From: Venturia oleaginea
Lineage: Eukaryota; Ascomycota; Dothideomycetes; Venturiales; Venturiaceae
DNA length: 64,000 nt
Reading direction: 5' to 3'
NCBI GenBank assembly: GCA_013176395.1
Contig: JABMLP010000037.1
Coordinates: forward strand, 1-64,000
Shown here: one piece after another, positions 13,833 to 26,270 of the stretch
Numbering within the stretch: position 1 is the stretch's first letter
Layout of the letters: each line of letters begins with the position of its first letter
Notes under the pieces: generated by a model
Told to the model about the DNA's origin: nothing
Database searches by the model: none
Seen by the model: only the letters and a program-made list of their open reading frames with translations
Program-made: the position numbers and the translations under genes

Positions 13833-16800
13833 TTGAAGCGGCCTTGAGCGTGTTTGGGGCTTGGTATTCGAGCGGAGAGTAGAGGAGGGGAAGATATACC
13901 AGCAAGTTTTTATCCACGTTTTTTTGGATAGACGGCTTGTTAGCGAGATGATTTGAAGTCGAAAGACTGTTGTGTATACCACCTTGTAGGAAATCAATGT
14001 CCATGATTAATAAAGATTTCGCCTTGGTTCTTGGGAATTGACTAGACCTTGTAGTTTAGATAGATATGGTCGTAGTCATGATAAAGAAAGGAAGATGATT
14101 GGATTGGTTTCTGGGTCTACTAGGGATAGGATGGGATTATAAGACCTCTCAGAAGGGAGGACTTGAATGGATTGATTACGGTATGGTGGTGATTTTGTCT
14201 GAAGTTCTTCGTTTTGTAATGGAATTTGGTTGGCGTGTGATAAGATGATTTAGGTAGTAAGTAGGAGAGAAGGGTGAGGGGGATACTGGGATAACGACGG
14301 TATCGATGGGACGAGAGTACCTGGAAGATGGGAGTTGAGCTTCGTCTTTAACTATGGAGGTCTTTAACTATGGAGGTCTTTAACTATGGAGGTGAGAAGA
14401 AATAATCTCCTCTATCTTCTCGTTGACAGTTCGAGTATATTTTTCTGTATCGCGTTGATGAGCTGCTAAATGTCACTATGTAGAGGTGAGGGGTGAAGAC
14501 AGTATAGTCTCCATTTATAAAAGTTTGTGTGCGACTAGCCCCTGGATTTTGGCGGGGTATTCTAGAATAGATCTACTGCAGACTGTTCTTCGTTCCGACT
14601 TGTCCCTCATCTCCAATCCAAACCTACGTCCAACTCCATCGGGAACCGATAGCAGCATTTCAGTCTTTATAGCTATATATACCTTCTCCGTCCGTCTTCT
14701 ACCGCGCTATCAACCTCGCAATAATTTGTAGAGGTCTATCTTCGTCTCCATCCACGTCACCCCCGTACCTCACGCGACCTTTGGCATCTGCGAATGCGCT
14801 GCGTAAGACCTGGATAGTGAAGGTACGACAAGCGACGCCCTCGTAGGCTCTCAGTATTCATGGCCTCTGTACAAGATGGAGACCAAAGCCGCTTCGCAAA
14901 TTAGGCATTGGATAGGAAATGACTGTGACAATTACCCTGGATAATATCCTTGGAATGGGTTGGTGGAAGGGTTGATCTGGCGTCGAGAGACAGCTTGCTG
15001 TGGATTTGAATTTCACATGCAGCGACAAAGTTTACCAACTTCTGACAAGGACCCAGACGACATAACCATCCGGGAATCATCACCATCAGCGACTTCATCA
15101 AGTCAGACAAGAGCCAGACCAGCTTGAGATTTACAGGGCAAGCTACCGCTGACAAGTTCGTAGCCATACTCTCGAAATCTTGAAGATACCAGCCACCATC
15201 CACCATCCACCTTCGTCAGACACTGCTCACGCTCATCTTGATCCCACTTTCGCATTTCCGATACACGTCTCTCGCTTGTAGACTCGATTTATACCTACAT
15301 ACCCAGCGGCGCCAGAGGGGCATATCGTATCCACGTTACTCACCGGACCCACAAGCAGCGACATAGCACGATCGGACAGTTGCACCACCTTTGATTCGTG
15401 TGCAAAAGCGCCCAGAGGCGATATCAAGGCACGTTATTGCTGACACATTCCTTAGACTTTCCACGCGACCATTATGACCACTTTTCCGCGCTGTGACTTT
15501 TGAAGCGAAGACATGGCATGTCGGCTATGAACGCTCCATGCTGTCAAACACGGGCAGACTCCTCTCCACCGGCAGCGCTCGTCAGGCGGGGTGTCGGAGA
15601 AGGGTAAATTTACCATCTATGGACAAACATCACCAAAAATCCTGTGGCCAGGTATGGCTGCCCTCCATTGCAAATGCACATGCTGACTTCGCACCCAATC
15701 TCTCGCTCGCTGCGCTTCTTCGTCGCTCCTCCGTCCTACGAGGCCAATTCAAACGACCTCTACAAGCTCAGTCTTTCACAGCACCCCCAACAAATTCTTT
15801 CAACTTGGAAACAACACAATCGAGACTGGAGACAGATATGTTCGACTTCTAGCAAGTTGGTGGAAGGGCACCGGTCATCTTTCAAATTATCGTGCTCTTT
15901 GCTCACAAGACGCAGCTATGAGGACGATATCTTTAGAGAAGAGTGCATGTTTAGGTTGGGCATATTGAAGAGGTTGGCAGCATGAAGTAGGGTTCTATCT
16001 CTGGCAAGCAGAAATCTCGCTGTTCTTTCGCGCCCTGTGCATGACAGTGACAGCCAATTCCTGCTTTAGGCCTTAATCGTAATCTTAAATCTGTCCCTCA
16101 TTCACTCGTTCAGCGTGTATTCGACCAGATCTGAGGATGGGCTTGTAGCTGTTCCACTGTATGCTCGCCTCGCTCAATTCCTGCTCAATACCAAGCTGAC
16201 CGAATTTGTGCAGGAACGAAATCTTGTTACAACCTTTCAGATTCTCACGTACTTAACGACCTTGATGCCTTTTAAGAGTCCTCCTTGAACCTTACAAGAG
16301 CCTCCACTCTCATTCGTATCCTCGGCTTGCACGCGTGAGTGAATACAAGTCATATAAGCCCATCTCAACATTCTCAGAAAGGATGATATGGCCACCTTGC
16401 GCGACGATGCCATAACATGACTTCGGAATTATCGACCCGGTATATCACACACCGCCAGCGATACCGAATGGGTGGGACGTGGACATTCGACACTCGGCAT
16501 CTGAAGCTATGTCTTCCCCGCAACCCAGTCACGCTCGACGCGCATTTCTGATCCTTGCCTTGTCTTAGCCCATGGCTGTATCTTGCCGTCATGTGCGTTT
16601 GGTATGCGTTTGCTTGATCTTGTATTTATGCAGTTGTATTGTTGGCTGCTTGGAGGAAGGTCAAATTTTGGGTGATGAGAGGAAGGTACGGAGGTACGAG
16701 ACTGCAAGAGGTGGGCGTCCCATTTTTTCATCGTTCGCGATAGCGAGAGCGTTGGTTATCGAGGCGACGGAGAAGGCAAGTATACTAAGAAAAGTTCAAT

Positions 16801-17720
16801 GCTGGGTAAGCCATATCGGGCCTTCTAATTGGTCGTAGAAAACCGTCGCATTTTGGTGGTCTGCTGGATAATAAACGTCTAGCAGCTAAATCTTCGAAAG
16901 GGTGTTTCTGCTGTGAAGCATGGAACGGACAAGGGAGATCCACTGACGTTTCTTATCCACCAGACCATAGTAGACCTCCAAGCCTACTGTATACGGCTTG
17001 GCTTTTATTTGGATTATCACTGTGTAGATGAATCTAAGTCTTCAAGGCGGATGATTCAACTTCACATCATTTACTCAACGGCACGACTCGAATCTCAGGT
17101 CTTCAGAACTTCCCCACATCGCCTGGCAACTGTCCTATTTTGGATCCATTCCCGTTGCAATTTCCATTGCACGTTACAACTGCCTGCCTTCTTTGTGGGG
17201 GTTGTAACCGATCCCGCAGATCAACCATCCATTTCTAGAACATCATATCGAGTACACCTGAAGTCGTATACTCGCTATTCTTGCCCCATCCTTGCTCCCC
17301 GTCTGAGCGAGCCTCAAAATAGTAACAGCTAAACTTTCTATAGTTTAGCTATTACTGTTTCGAGCGCTGCATTGACCATCTACAAGGATAGAGCAGTATC
17401 CGATTTTGGCCGTTCTCCACTGTACCGCGATCCAGAATACGAAGAAACACTACGTTTTCCGGGCAAACTCCCTTTCCTTCAAGCATTGCAGATTTAATCG
17501 GAGAGCCTCGCTACCCTCATGAACGTGACGACTTTGGTATAACTCATTGGCATCAAATTCGGAAATGGTGGCATTCTAAATTTCGCCCGCTGATCTCCTT
17601 GGCCGACCGGTACGGCTCGTGCCCTGTCACGCCTGTGCAATGTCGGCTGATATTTATATGACTTGAAGTCCTCGATTCTAATCCGTCCGCCAGATCCAAA
17701 GTTCTTGTTCTTTCTTTGTC
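13833..17720. other. Intergenic region between permease and NLP gene
   Basis: No supported gene. Open frames are short and show no domain or matched splice sites. A 16-bp triple repeat lies at 14346-14393. A minus-strand stretch near 16730-16780 could read as a signal-peptide-like segment after a TTTCTTAG acceptor, but no start exon was found. The last 80 bases before 17721 are pyrimidine-rich and probably form the promoter of the NLP gene. Confidence 0.5.
14346..14393. repeat. 16-bp tandem repeat, three units
   Basis: Three perfect copies of CTTTAACTATGGAGGT, at 14346, 14362 and 14378. Confidence 0.95.
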
Positions 17721-18589
17721 ATGGCTATCCTCTCATACATTTTCGCCTCACTCCTAGCCACTGTTTCTGTTCAGGCTAGTGTTATTGAGAAGCGCGCAAA
17801 TATTGGAACTGATGTGATTGTTGGTCTCCCTGAAGCAGTCCCACCTGGCACGGTAGGCACCGTCTACAAGACGTATCAGCCGCACCTGAAGTAGGTGATC
17901 AATGAAGCTGGTTCGATCCATCAATAACCACCCAAACAGGATCGTCAACGGATGCGTACCATACCCAGCAGTCGACGCTTCGGGAAACACCAAGTCAGTA
18001 TTCCAGAGATTTGTTCAGAATCCTCAATGATAACCCCCTTCCAGTGCCGGATTAAATCCTACGGGCTCGGCAAGCAGTGGATGTAGCAAAAGCACCGGTC
18101 AGGTTTACGCGAGAGGCGCAGCATCTGGCAATATATACGGTCTGATGTACACAACCCGATGAAGACCCTCGATAAACCCCAAGCGCTCACACCCTCAGGT
18201 TCTCCTGGTACATGCCCAAAGACTCCCCCTCAGACAGTCTAGGCCACCGTCACGAATGGGAAGGCGTCATCATCTGGCTCTCCAGCGCAACAGCAACGAC
18301 TCCAGCCAACATCGTCGCCGTCTGCCCCTCGGCTCACGGAGGCTGGGAATGCTCCACCAAAGGCTTCACTTTGCGCGGCACCAGCCCTTTGATCGAGTAC
18401 AAAAGTCAATGGCCGCTCAATCACGCCATGTTTCTGTCGACGGCGGTGGGCGGGAAGCAGCCGCTTGTTGCGTGGGAGAGTATGTCTCCCATTGTGAGGA
18501 AGGCGCTTGAGAGTACTGATTTCGGATCGGCGACGGTGCCGTTTAAAGATAGTACGTTTTCGGCGAATTTGGCAAAGGCCAAGTTTTAG
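17721..18589 (+). CDS. NLP-family (NPP1) secreted protein
   Basis: Four exons (17721-17890, 17940-17993, 18045-18146, 18199-18589) join in phase to 238 residues, the usual size of necrosis- and ethylene-inducing-like proteins. A hydrophobic signal peptide of about 19 residues opens the protein, followed by an EKR processing-like site. The second exon carries the conserved NGCVPYPAV segment with the first conserved cysteine, and the third exon a second cysteine and a tyrosine-rich strand. The fourth exon holds the family heptapeptide at residues about 124-130, here GHRHEWE. The usual form is GHRHDWE, whose histidine and acidic residues hold the metal ion needed for membrane damage in active members. 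The Asp-to-Glu change at about residue 128 means activity cannot be assumed; many ascomycete NLPs are not toxic. No frameshift or stop was seen. Confidence 0.9.
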
Positions 18590-19854
18590 GTGCGGAGGTG
18601 GCTGGCTGGTTGATGGATTGATTGATTGATGGGGGTGGGGGAACCGGATATATTTAGCGGGTCGGCGGGGAGAACTGGGCCGATTGATCTCTTTTGCCAT
18701 GGGGCTTTGATATTGCCATGTGTTTAATCGATGCTCCGGTGGCGCGGGCCCGGGTCCTTATCGATGCTATTTCTATCCAACACAACCAGCCCACTTCTAG
18801 AAATAGCTCGGCCTTGTTTGCATGGATAAACACTTTCCGGCGAAGCTGGTATAGAACCATCTATTCCTTTTCCTTTCAAGAACTAGATGGATATTGTATT
18901 GGATCCGCCGTACTCTCTATCTAGACCATCTTTTTTCTCCTCTTACTACCACGCTTCCTATTCCTTCTTGAGCTTTAATACAAGTTCCCACCTGTCAACT
19001 CCTTCCGGGGCAAGGAGACGGTGCGCAAAAATACTCGAATCTACAGATAGATTCTCCCAGGTTTCGCCCGTTACTGACCGAGTTGCCTACGGGTATTTAT
19101 TGGACACCTCAAAGGAACTCAATATCGATCCGCGCGCAAAACCACGCTCGAATTCTAGATAGTAAGGTAGGGGAACATGTCGAAGATATAATAGAGGTAT
19201 CAGAAATATCTCCCTTCTAACCTTCGGTACGATGATTTCTTCATTTATACCTTTGGTATTGATTTCGTTCGCTTGCTACTCTGACAAGTCCCGCTGAACA
19301 GATTTGTATTTATTCTTGAGATTTTGTTCCATTGTGGCGGAATTGATCAACGACGAAGATGCATGCAACTGAGGGCCTGGGAGATAGACCAGCTTCTGCG
19401 TGGTAGTATCTGTGGTGGTAGAATCGGTAACTAGATCGCCCTCGCAAGTACCTCCCCTTGAAGGACAAAGAAAGATCTCGACTACTCCCCTTGGGTCTTA
19501 ATAACAGATAACGGCACAGTTTTCGAAGGGAATAGAAATGTTTGCCTCGCTTCCTTTTCATTATCGTGGTCCTAACTATGGACTGCTGCGGCGGTGGGGG
19601 AGATTGCGTGATGTGAATCGGTGAGCGTCTACTGTGTACAGTGGGCATCTGAATCCTCGCGGTCATTTGACGACTGGCTCGGCCGGTTTGATAGGGCAAT
19701 AGCGGCCCATCGGACATGCTGGCAACCGACTGTCTTCTCGATGGGATGGATGCCCGGGACAACAAAAGAGTCGACAACAAAGTCTTTAGATTGGGAGAAA
19801 ATTCTATTCCCACCCTCACCATCGCCTTACCCTCGCCAACATCCAACGAATCCA
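18590..19854. other. Intergenic region after the NLP gene
   Basis: No supported gene. A minus-strand open frame of 181 codons (19310-19855) is low-complexity, rich in Arg and Ser, with no motif or splice pattern; it was not accepted as a gene. Short TGAT repeats occur near 18620. Confidence 0.45.
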
Positions 19855-20270
19855 TTATCCCAACTTTTCATCAACGTCATTTAGAGGCACAGTCAATGTA
19901 CTACGAATATATATGAGTACGTTCTCCATGTTCAAAGGAGTGGAACATACGCAACAGCTGAATCCACCCGCATCAACATCTCTTTGATTACAGCTTGCCG
20001 TGCATGTCCTTATCGGCTTACCAGGGCAGTATTCCTGTGACACCTTGTCAGCCTACAAGTTCCCATACCAAAGCAGTACTATCAGTTCCTAGAAAAGAAA
20101 CGTACGACAGGTTTGTTGCCAAGTTTATAACAAGTCCCGCAGACAAGGTAGAGGTGTTGCCCTGGCTTTCCCTTCACTTTCACAGGAGATGGAACTTCTA
20201 TAGGAACAACTGCAGACACTTGCTGTATGGCGTCAAGAATAACAATGGAGTGATGAAGTGAGAGGAGCAT
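19855..20270 (-). CDS. Candidate small cysteine-rich protein
   Basis: Two exons (20106-20270 and 19855-20034) with a 71-bp intron (GTACGT donor, CAG acceptor, GCTGAC branch-like site) give 114 residues. Eight cysteines are packed into about 50 residues: a C-x2-C pair (VCGTCYK), then EYC, RTCTASC and SCCVC. Small Cys-rich proteins like this are typical secreted effectors or antimicrobial proteins of fungi. The N-terminus (LLSLHHSIVILDAIQQVSA) is only moderately hydrophobic, so secretion is uncertain. An alternative start or a further C-terminal intron after CSTPLNMEN is possible. The family is not recognised. Confidence 0.42.
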
Positions 20271-20889
20271 GTTTGGAGGTGATGTTGCTTGGAGTTGATA
20301 TCGAGTTGATAATTAGAACGGAAGGAATTAAAAAATATCAGTAAAGGCGAAGAATACTCTAGCCTCTATAAATAGCCTCGTTTCGGTATGACATCTACCG
20401 GGTCTTTTATATAGTAGTGCTGCCCACTTTCTCGGCCTGTACTATAGTATGATAGCCGGGTACTACGGGGGTGGAGGGTTTACATTTTAATTGGTATCCT
20501 TGTCGTGGCTCTTGCATCGAATTTAATCTACCTACGAACTCTCCGGTGTAGTACTAGTACTTGCAAAAGTAGATGCAGGTATCATAGGATCAAGCCCTCT
20601 TCTGGTTGTGCGGAATTATTGTGTATTAACCCGGATACCATAGCATGCAAACATCATACCGTCCAAGTCAACGAGGAAAAACTGTAAGTCGACTTGACTT
20701 GCTTCCCGAGAGGCAAAATTGATCAGCAAGATTTTTGAAAAAATCTTGCTGATCAAACACTTCGTTCAACTTCGGTTAAAGTCGTTTATAGTGACGTCGA
20801 TCTGTCAATTACGCCCTCATACACTTCCCATGCTATGATATAAAATCTCTAAATTTGATTACTATCTCATAAAAAACCGTATGGGAATC
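20271..20889. other. Intergenic region with a palindrome
   Basis: No gene seen. It contains a near-perfect 38-nt palindrome at 20719-20756. Confidence 0.6.
20719..20756. repeat. 38-nt near-perfect palindrome
   Basis: Two 19-nt arms meet with no spacer and match at 18 of 19 positions; the left arm begins TTGATCAGCAAGATTTTT. It could form a hairpin or be a foldback remnant. It is not followed by a gene close enough for a clear regulatory role. Confidence 0.9.
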
Positions 20890-21780
20890 CTGCGAGACCT
20901 CATCCACGGCTATCCTAACTCTCAGAAAACCGCTCGTTCACAGGTTGCAAATGTCCTCGAAAGCACAATGCGAAAGATCTCCTTGAAAAATTGTTTGAGA
21001 ATCCGGGAGGATACTCTTTGAAAAGCATCCACCAATTACCTGCATAGGTTTCGGGGCGTGTACGAGTAAGTAAATGGGTTTCGCAGGATTTCTTTCGGCA
21101 CGGACTTTGAGGTTGTCGATGGGCGACTCCCGGCAATCGTCGACGGATACAGTTGTCGAACACGGATTGGTTGTTGTATCTACCCTTGGGCTTTTACAGA
21201 GCGAATTTGTTTCGTTTACTGAAATGCGCCGGTACACCTTGTACTCCTGAGAAATGTTGCGAGGATTCGTGCATGAAATTAGCGCCGCAGATCGATCGTA
21301 CAGCAGTGTTTTACCCATTCGAGAGCTATATGGTCAACCAAAGACAACTGAACGAGCGCGGGGCACCGTTCGACTCGATCAAGTTCGCAAAGACCGAGGC
21401 GTCGCGCTGTGGTTGATTTTAGAATTACGAATCAAGGGATTTGCAGCTCGCGGTGTAAAGGTTTCAGCTGGCGCTGGGTGTTCGATCGGGTTGGCCGGGT
21501 GCGAAGAAGGGCTTGCCTTTAGTGGGACGGGTTTGCGAGAGGTTGTTCTGCGAGGACGTTAAAATCTTCTTTCGACGCCGAGGTTTTGACCTACCATTGG
21601 GTGCCTGAGCTTATGCATGTCTTGGTGAAACTTTGTGGCTTCGTCGGCCCATTCACGTTTGAATTCGACAATCTCTGGATGGTCGTGCGGGAAGTCCTTT
21701 GGTAAAGGCTCAAAGGCTGCCTTTCTTGCGACGTTGTTGCTTTCGAAGCAAGTCTTCAATGCGCCCTCCTACTGTTCGTG
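20890..21780 (-). pseudogene. Decayed paralogue of the Cys-Cys-His-His module gene
   Basis: Read on the minus strand, the first part (about 21759-21559) encodes PEIVEFKREWADEATKF, resembling the first exon of the gene at 22776-25141 (ADLVKFEEEWRIKRGQ). About 300 bp further on, another frame reads CGANFMHESSQHFSGVQG followed by PAHF, and then VFDNCIRRRLPGVAHRQ. These line up with CRANSRGDGVYFSGINGTL and then YIFENCVRRQLSGDQI in module A of the intact gene. Stops and frame changes lie between the pieces, and the first half of the metal-binding motif is degraded. I read it as a broken tandem copy. Confidence 0.55.
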
Positions 21781-22775
21781 AGCTAACGTTTCTTTAGTGT
21801 CCTTCATGTTGCAGGAAACGGTTGTCGTTCGGAGAATTGTCGTTGCTTGGTAGATGGTTTTCTTAGGGAGTGGACTTGCTTTTATAGGTCACTCAAAAGT
21901 GCTGGCCCATGAGTCAATCGGATGTTCCAGTGTTACAGAACTTGACTTGGTATTTTTTGAAACAACAAGGGTGAAGATGGCTGTGTAAGAGTTTGCTGAA
22001 ACAGTCGGAAGCGTGGTCCAATTGCAAACCTCGTCAGACCAAAGGATATTACTAAGAGCCAAATGGCAATAGCGCGCGGTTAGTGCGTGATGGACTTCGA
22101 GTGGCATACAGACCGATGATTGCGGCACCGAATGTCGTCCATCTCTCTCGGTATATGCAATGGAACGATGGATTTGTCAAAGTTACATGACTGACTCTTT
22201 CACTCGGCAAAGCCAGTCGGATGAGCTATCGCAACGTTTCCACCCACTTCGACCAATGTTGTCTGTCTATACTCGAGTATTGCGCTCGCGGTTGGGGACG
22301 GCGAGAAGTTACGCGAAGACTCGCATCAGAAGCAGAAATATCGGGAAGTTGTCACGTAGTCTATGAATGGAGAAGGCCAATCTATCCTAAAAACAATATG
22401 TTCCCACAAAACGAGACGCCTTATTGTCGGGCAGTTATACGACAAATCAGGAAAGAATGGGAACCACAGGCTTAAATTGAATCTGAATTCTGTCTAGACC
22501 ACTGGACCCTTTCGTCCGCTCATCTTGCGTGCAAATTTTCGTACTCGTACATTGTACATCGTTTCTCGATTTCTTATTTTGCTTCTTCAATCGGACATCG
22601 CCTGTTATCAAAGAGCCGTCGTATTGCAGAAATAGCAATAGTGGTCGTTAGGAGGTCGTGGATGCAATAGTGGGTATAAAATAGGTAAGAGCTTGTACTT
22701 TGTGCTTTCTAACCGAATTGCGCCAAGGATGAACGACCTTCGATGTTGAGAATGTCGGCCAGATGCGAACGAGAC

Positions 22776-25141
22776 TCAATGCTTATGACACAGATGAGTA
22801 GCGGCGATTTTCAATCTCGTTTCCTTCTCGTCATGACCGTATGAACATTGGACAACGACTGCAGCGAGAATCGAGCCTTGTGCTGCCCAACAGCCTTCGT
22901 TGCACGTAGGCTTGATGTCATGATCGGGGTAGCAGCCAGGGACTTGGCAATCGGGATTTTTCTGCTTATTAGTGTTTGAACAGGATTGGTAAGAAATCTT
23001 ACTAGGCAGATCCGTGGTCGATCACAGCCTCTCTCTACTTTGCATTTGTGTCCGCTCAATGTGCAAGGACATACTATCTCTAATGAGGTCAATCGAAGAT
23101 TTCTTATCCTTCGGGTGGTATCTGGCGTAGCTGCATGCAGACTCGTGCTGTGCTGAGCTAGAGTAGACAGGTCTGAAAACGGAGGGGATAGTGGTGCTAG
23201 ACGAAGAGGGCCTGAAGCTGGGACCTGCATGTTTCCAATATCTGAAGAATAGTGAAGGCCACTGGAGAGAAGAGCTTTACGCATCGGGTCTACACTACTA
23301 GATCTTGGAGCGCTCAGGCGCGGTGACTTACCGACAGCATTTCTGGACTGAGGTGCTGGGATCTGTCGCTCTCGAGGCTGATTCTGCTGACCGTGGACTG
23401 TGCGACCACGGCGTTCGAGATGGGAGAGAGGCCGAGATGAGGGTCTGGGATTCCCTGATCGGATCGCTATTTGCAGTAATTAGCAAATGTGATCTTGACG
23501 CGGTCTGCATACTTAGCGAGTATTGAATTGCATGTTGGAATTATCGTGCATTCAGTAAGCAGCCACTGCCACTTATCGACAGGGGAGGGTGATCGCAGTT
23601 CATGAATTATCCGCAGGTGCTTCTCGAAACCTAATATGCCTTTGAAGAACAAGAAATCACCTCTGTCGTTCTTCCTCGAGGTTACACAATTCGCTCCACA
23701 AGCCGTGACCGGATATCTGAGTTCCACCCATTGTCCATCTCCACGAACTACGACAGTAGGGAAGTCGGCATGTAAATAGGAAAATTTGCCTGAAGAGTCC
23801 TTGATACTCAACTGCACCACGATCTTGGAAATTCCCTTATTTCCTTGAAAACCAACGGCATCTAGGCAGCGGGCTTCTCCCACGCCCAGTACACGCTTGA
23901 CATACGGATTCGAATCTGAGAGAAGTCTTCAGGTTTGGCAGAGTGTTGTCCATGAGAGTGATTCAAGTGAACAAGCATACCGCATACTCCGGAGAATGGT
24001 CTGCGAGTCTGCGAGCCGTAGTTTGCGAAGCAAATTGGGCAATGAAGCTCAATCCAGCCTAGATATGAGGATGGCTTGACAATCACTGCACAGCCCGTGA
24101 CTAGATCATCTTCGTATTTAAAAGCTGTGTTTGAAGTTTGTTCGGTCTGTTCATCCTGGTCTTGTGTGATAGGATCACATCGTTTTCGCTCTGAATTTCG
24201 AGGAATAGACGAGTCACTGTCGACGGGAGTCGATAGACGGACGGGTGGCTGGCCAGCGGTAGTAGATGCGGTGTCTGGTGTCACTCTTTGATTTAGGTGC
24301 TGGGTGGGCTGACCCGAGAAATGAGATTCCTACCTTTGCCAACGTCGGCCCTGTACTCAGCGATCTGGTCCCCAGAGAGCTGACGCCTTACACAATTCTC
24401 GAAAATGTATTTGCGGCTGAAGCCTTCATTGGGTATTTCAGAAGGATGGGTATGAAAGAAAGATAAGTGGTTGAGTGTTCCGTTTATGCCGCTGAAGTAG
24501 ACACCATCACCTCTAGAGTTGGCGCGACACAGTGAGCAACGCAATTCGACCCAGCCTAAGTGGGAGTAGGGAGAACCAGACTTGACGAGTATTGAGCATC
24601 CTATGACACGATCATCCTCGCCTATGAAGGCATTTGATGAGATTTGGTGTGTTGTTACTGGCGTGGGCAAAGAGGGCCTTGATAAAGTCTCATCGATATG
24701 TTTTGGAGGAGCAAGACGCCTGCGCTTTACGAGTGGTTGATCGTCGTCCAAACCGAGCGCCACCTCCGCAGCTTCTTGCCGAGTGTTTCGCTGCGAAGAC
24801 TTCGTATTGTCTTGCATATCGATGTGAGGTGACTGAAGCTGAACTGCTTTGGTATTGGTAGACCCCTGTGAAATTTGAATTGAAGTGTCAGTACTTTTCG
24901 CGAGTGGGATGATATAGTCCTCGAGACTGGTAGCAGGCGTGGAGATGCGACTACTAGGTCGATCGAGTCTGAGGAGAGCGGTCTGGGTTATATTAATATC
25001 AAAATCTTTAAAGAGGTTGTTACTTACCTTCATCTGCTGGGTTCGGCGTGATTTCTCAGAAGCTTGTCCGCGCTTAATTCTCCACTCTTCTTCAAATTTG
25101 ACCAAGTCTGCGTGTCCAGGAGGTAGGCTACTCAATAGCAT
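22776..25141 (-). CDS. Protein with three Cys-Cys-His-His modules and Cys-rich tail
   Basis: Seven proposed exons (25028-25141, 24334-24982, 23906-24283, 23513-23861, 23332-23466, 23003-23297, 22776-22961) join in phase to about 701 residues. Three related modules appear. A, about residues 162-240, has GWVELRCSLCRAN, then FSGINGTLNHLSFFH. B, about 313-366, has GWIELHCPICFAN, then FSGVCGMLVHLNHSH. C, about 405-470, has QWVELRYPVTACGAN, then FKGILGFEKHLRIIH. The shared pattern is W-[VI]-E-L, a Cys pair, an Asn, F-x-G-[VI]-x-G and a final H-L-x3-H, which fits zinc binding. A KRRR patch near 125-128 could be a nuclear signal. The last 110 residues carry about a dozen cysteines. Intron 5 would be only 34-37 bp, so that junction is doubtful. 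Fungal proteins with such modules are usually of unknown function; a nuclear nucleic-acid role is a guess. Confidence 0.6.
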
Positions 25142-26270
25142 TGCGTACGCCTCCACCGCACAGAGCTGTCATTTTTCAATATCCCCCTCCCTACTAGAGC
25201 TCCGCAACGAACCTATCCCACGTCAGACTCTGTTACGACACTTGCCTCAATAGGCGCCTCAATAGATTAAATACTATAACAATTTTCAAAGTATTTGCCC
25301 TGCTCGGCGCATAAGCAGCTCTTAAATTCTTGATACCACGATGGAACGGGTTTGAAATTCAATGTTGGCTATTTTTGATCATCGCTCGTTGCGTGCGTGT
25401 AAGAGTTCAACCCTCAAAGGTGTTTCGCAAGTGAGGGAAGACAGCTTTTATTTCAAGTATCTAAGTACAGAGAAGAAAGTGTAAGTACAGGAAGGATAGC
25501 TAGTATATATAATCCTCCTCTTACAATAGATCCTTCTAGAAAGTATCTTTAAATGGAAACGTGACAGCTTGCAAAATAGAACATGGCAGCTTGCGAAATA
25601 GAACATGACAGCTTGCAAAATAGAACATGACAGCTTGCAAAATAGAACATGACAGCTTGCAGAATAACAAGAGAACAATTGGAAATCCAGTCATGGATAA
25701 GCTAGAGAGAAGGATTCCATCCCTTAACAGTGCGATAGCACCCCACTTTGGCTGCGCTGGATTTTGCATTTAAAACATCAGTAGAGAAATACAACATCAA
25801 GTGCTGGAATTTCGAAGCGCACTCTTACATGGTCCCAATTCCCGTAAGTCTTAGCATTCCAATCGTGGAATGTTTATAAGCTTGATTCGAGAAGCAAGGA
25901 GTCTCACTAGGGGAAAGATTCTAATATGAGAATCGTATTGTGATATGTAGACAATAGATACGAGTAGGTTATTTGTTCAAGCTACATATCCGCCACAAGC
26001 CCAAATTCAGAATCAAAACAGCACCAACTATAGCTTTGGCTCAGAAAAGTGGGTACCAGCAACGCGACGTCGCCAGCAAGATCTAATCCAAAAAGAGCGT
26101 AATCTCTGCACAAAAATAATAACCAAGCCAATCGGCACTCCCAATCCCGCCTAACTTTCCACACCCCGGAATTTCCCAAACTGATCAATACTCTCCACGA
26201 CTGTCTCCGTCGTCCTCGTAACAACCGCAATCCGTACCATCCCCATCCCAACCTCGATATTCCCAGTGTT
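25142..26270. other. Intergenic region with a minisatellite
   Basis: No supported gene. The main structure is the 22-bp repeat at 25562-25668. Open frames reading through the repeat are artefacts of it. Confidence 0.6.
25562..25668. repeat. 22-bp tandem repeat, five units
   Basis: Five adjacent units built on GACAGCTTGCAAAATAGAAC; the second unit has two changes and the last is partly degraded. Confidence 0.93.

Noticed and set aside
16572..16838. Plus-strand frame with a hydrophobic, signal-peptide-like start
   Set aside because: The hydrophobic part is very Cys-rich and is followed by sequence with no folded character; no splice sites or homologous motif support it.
19310..19855. Minus-strand open frame of 181 codons
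   Set aside because: Arg/Ser-rich composition with no motif, no splice pattern and no convincing start context.
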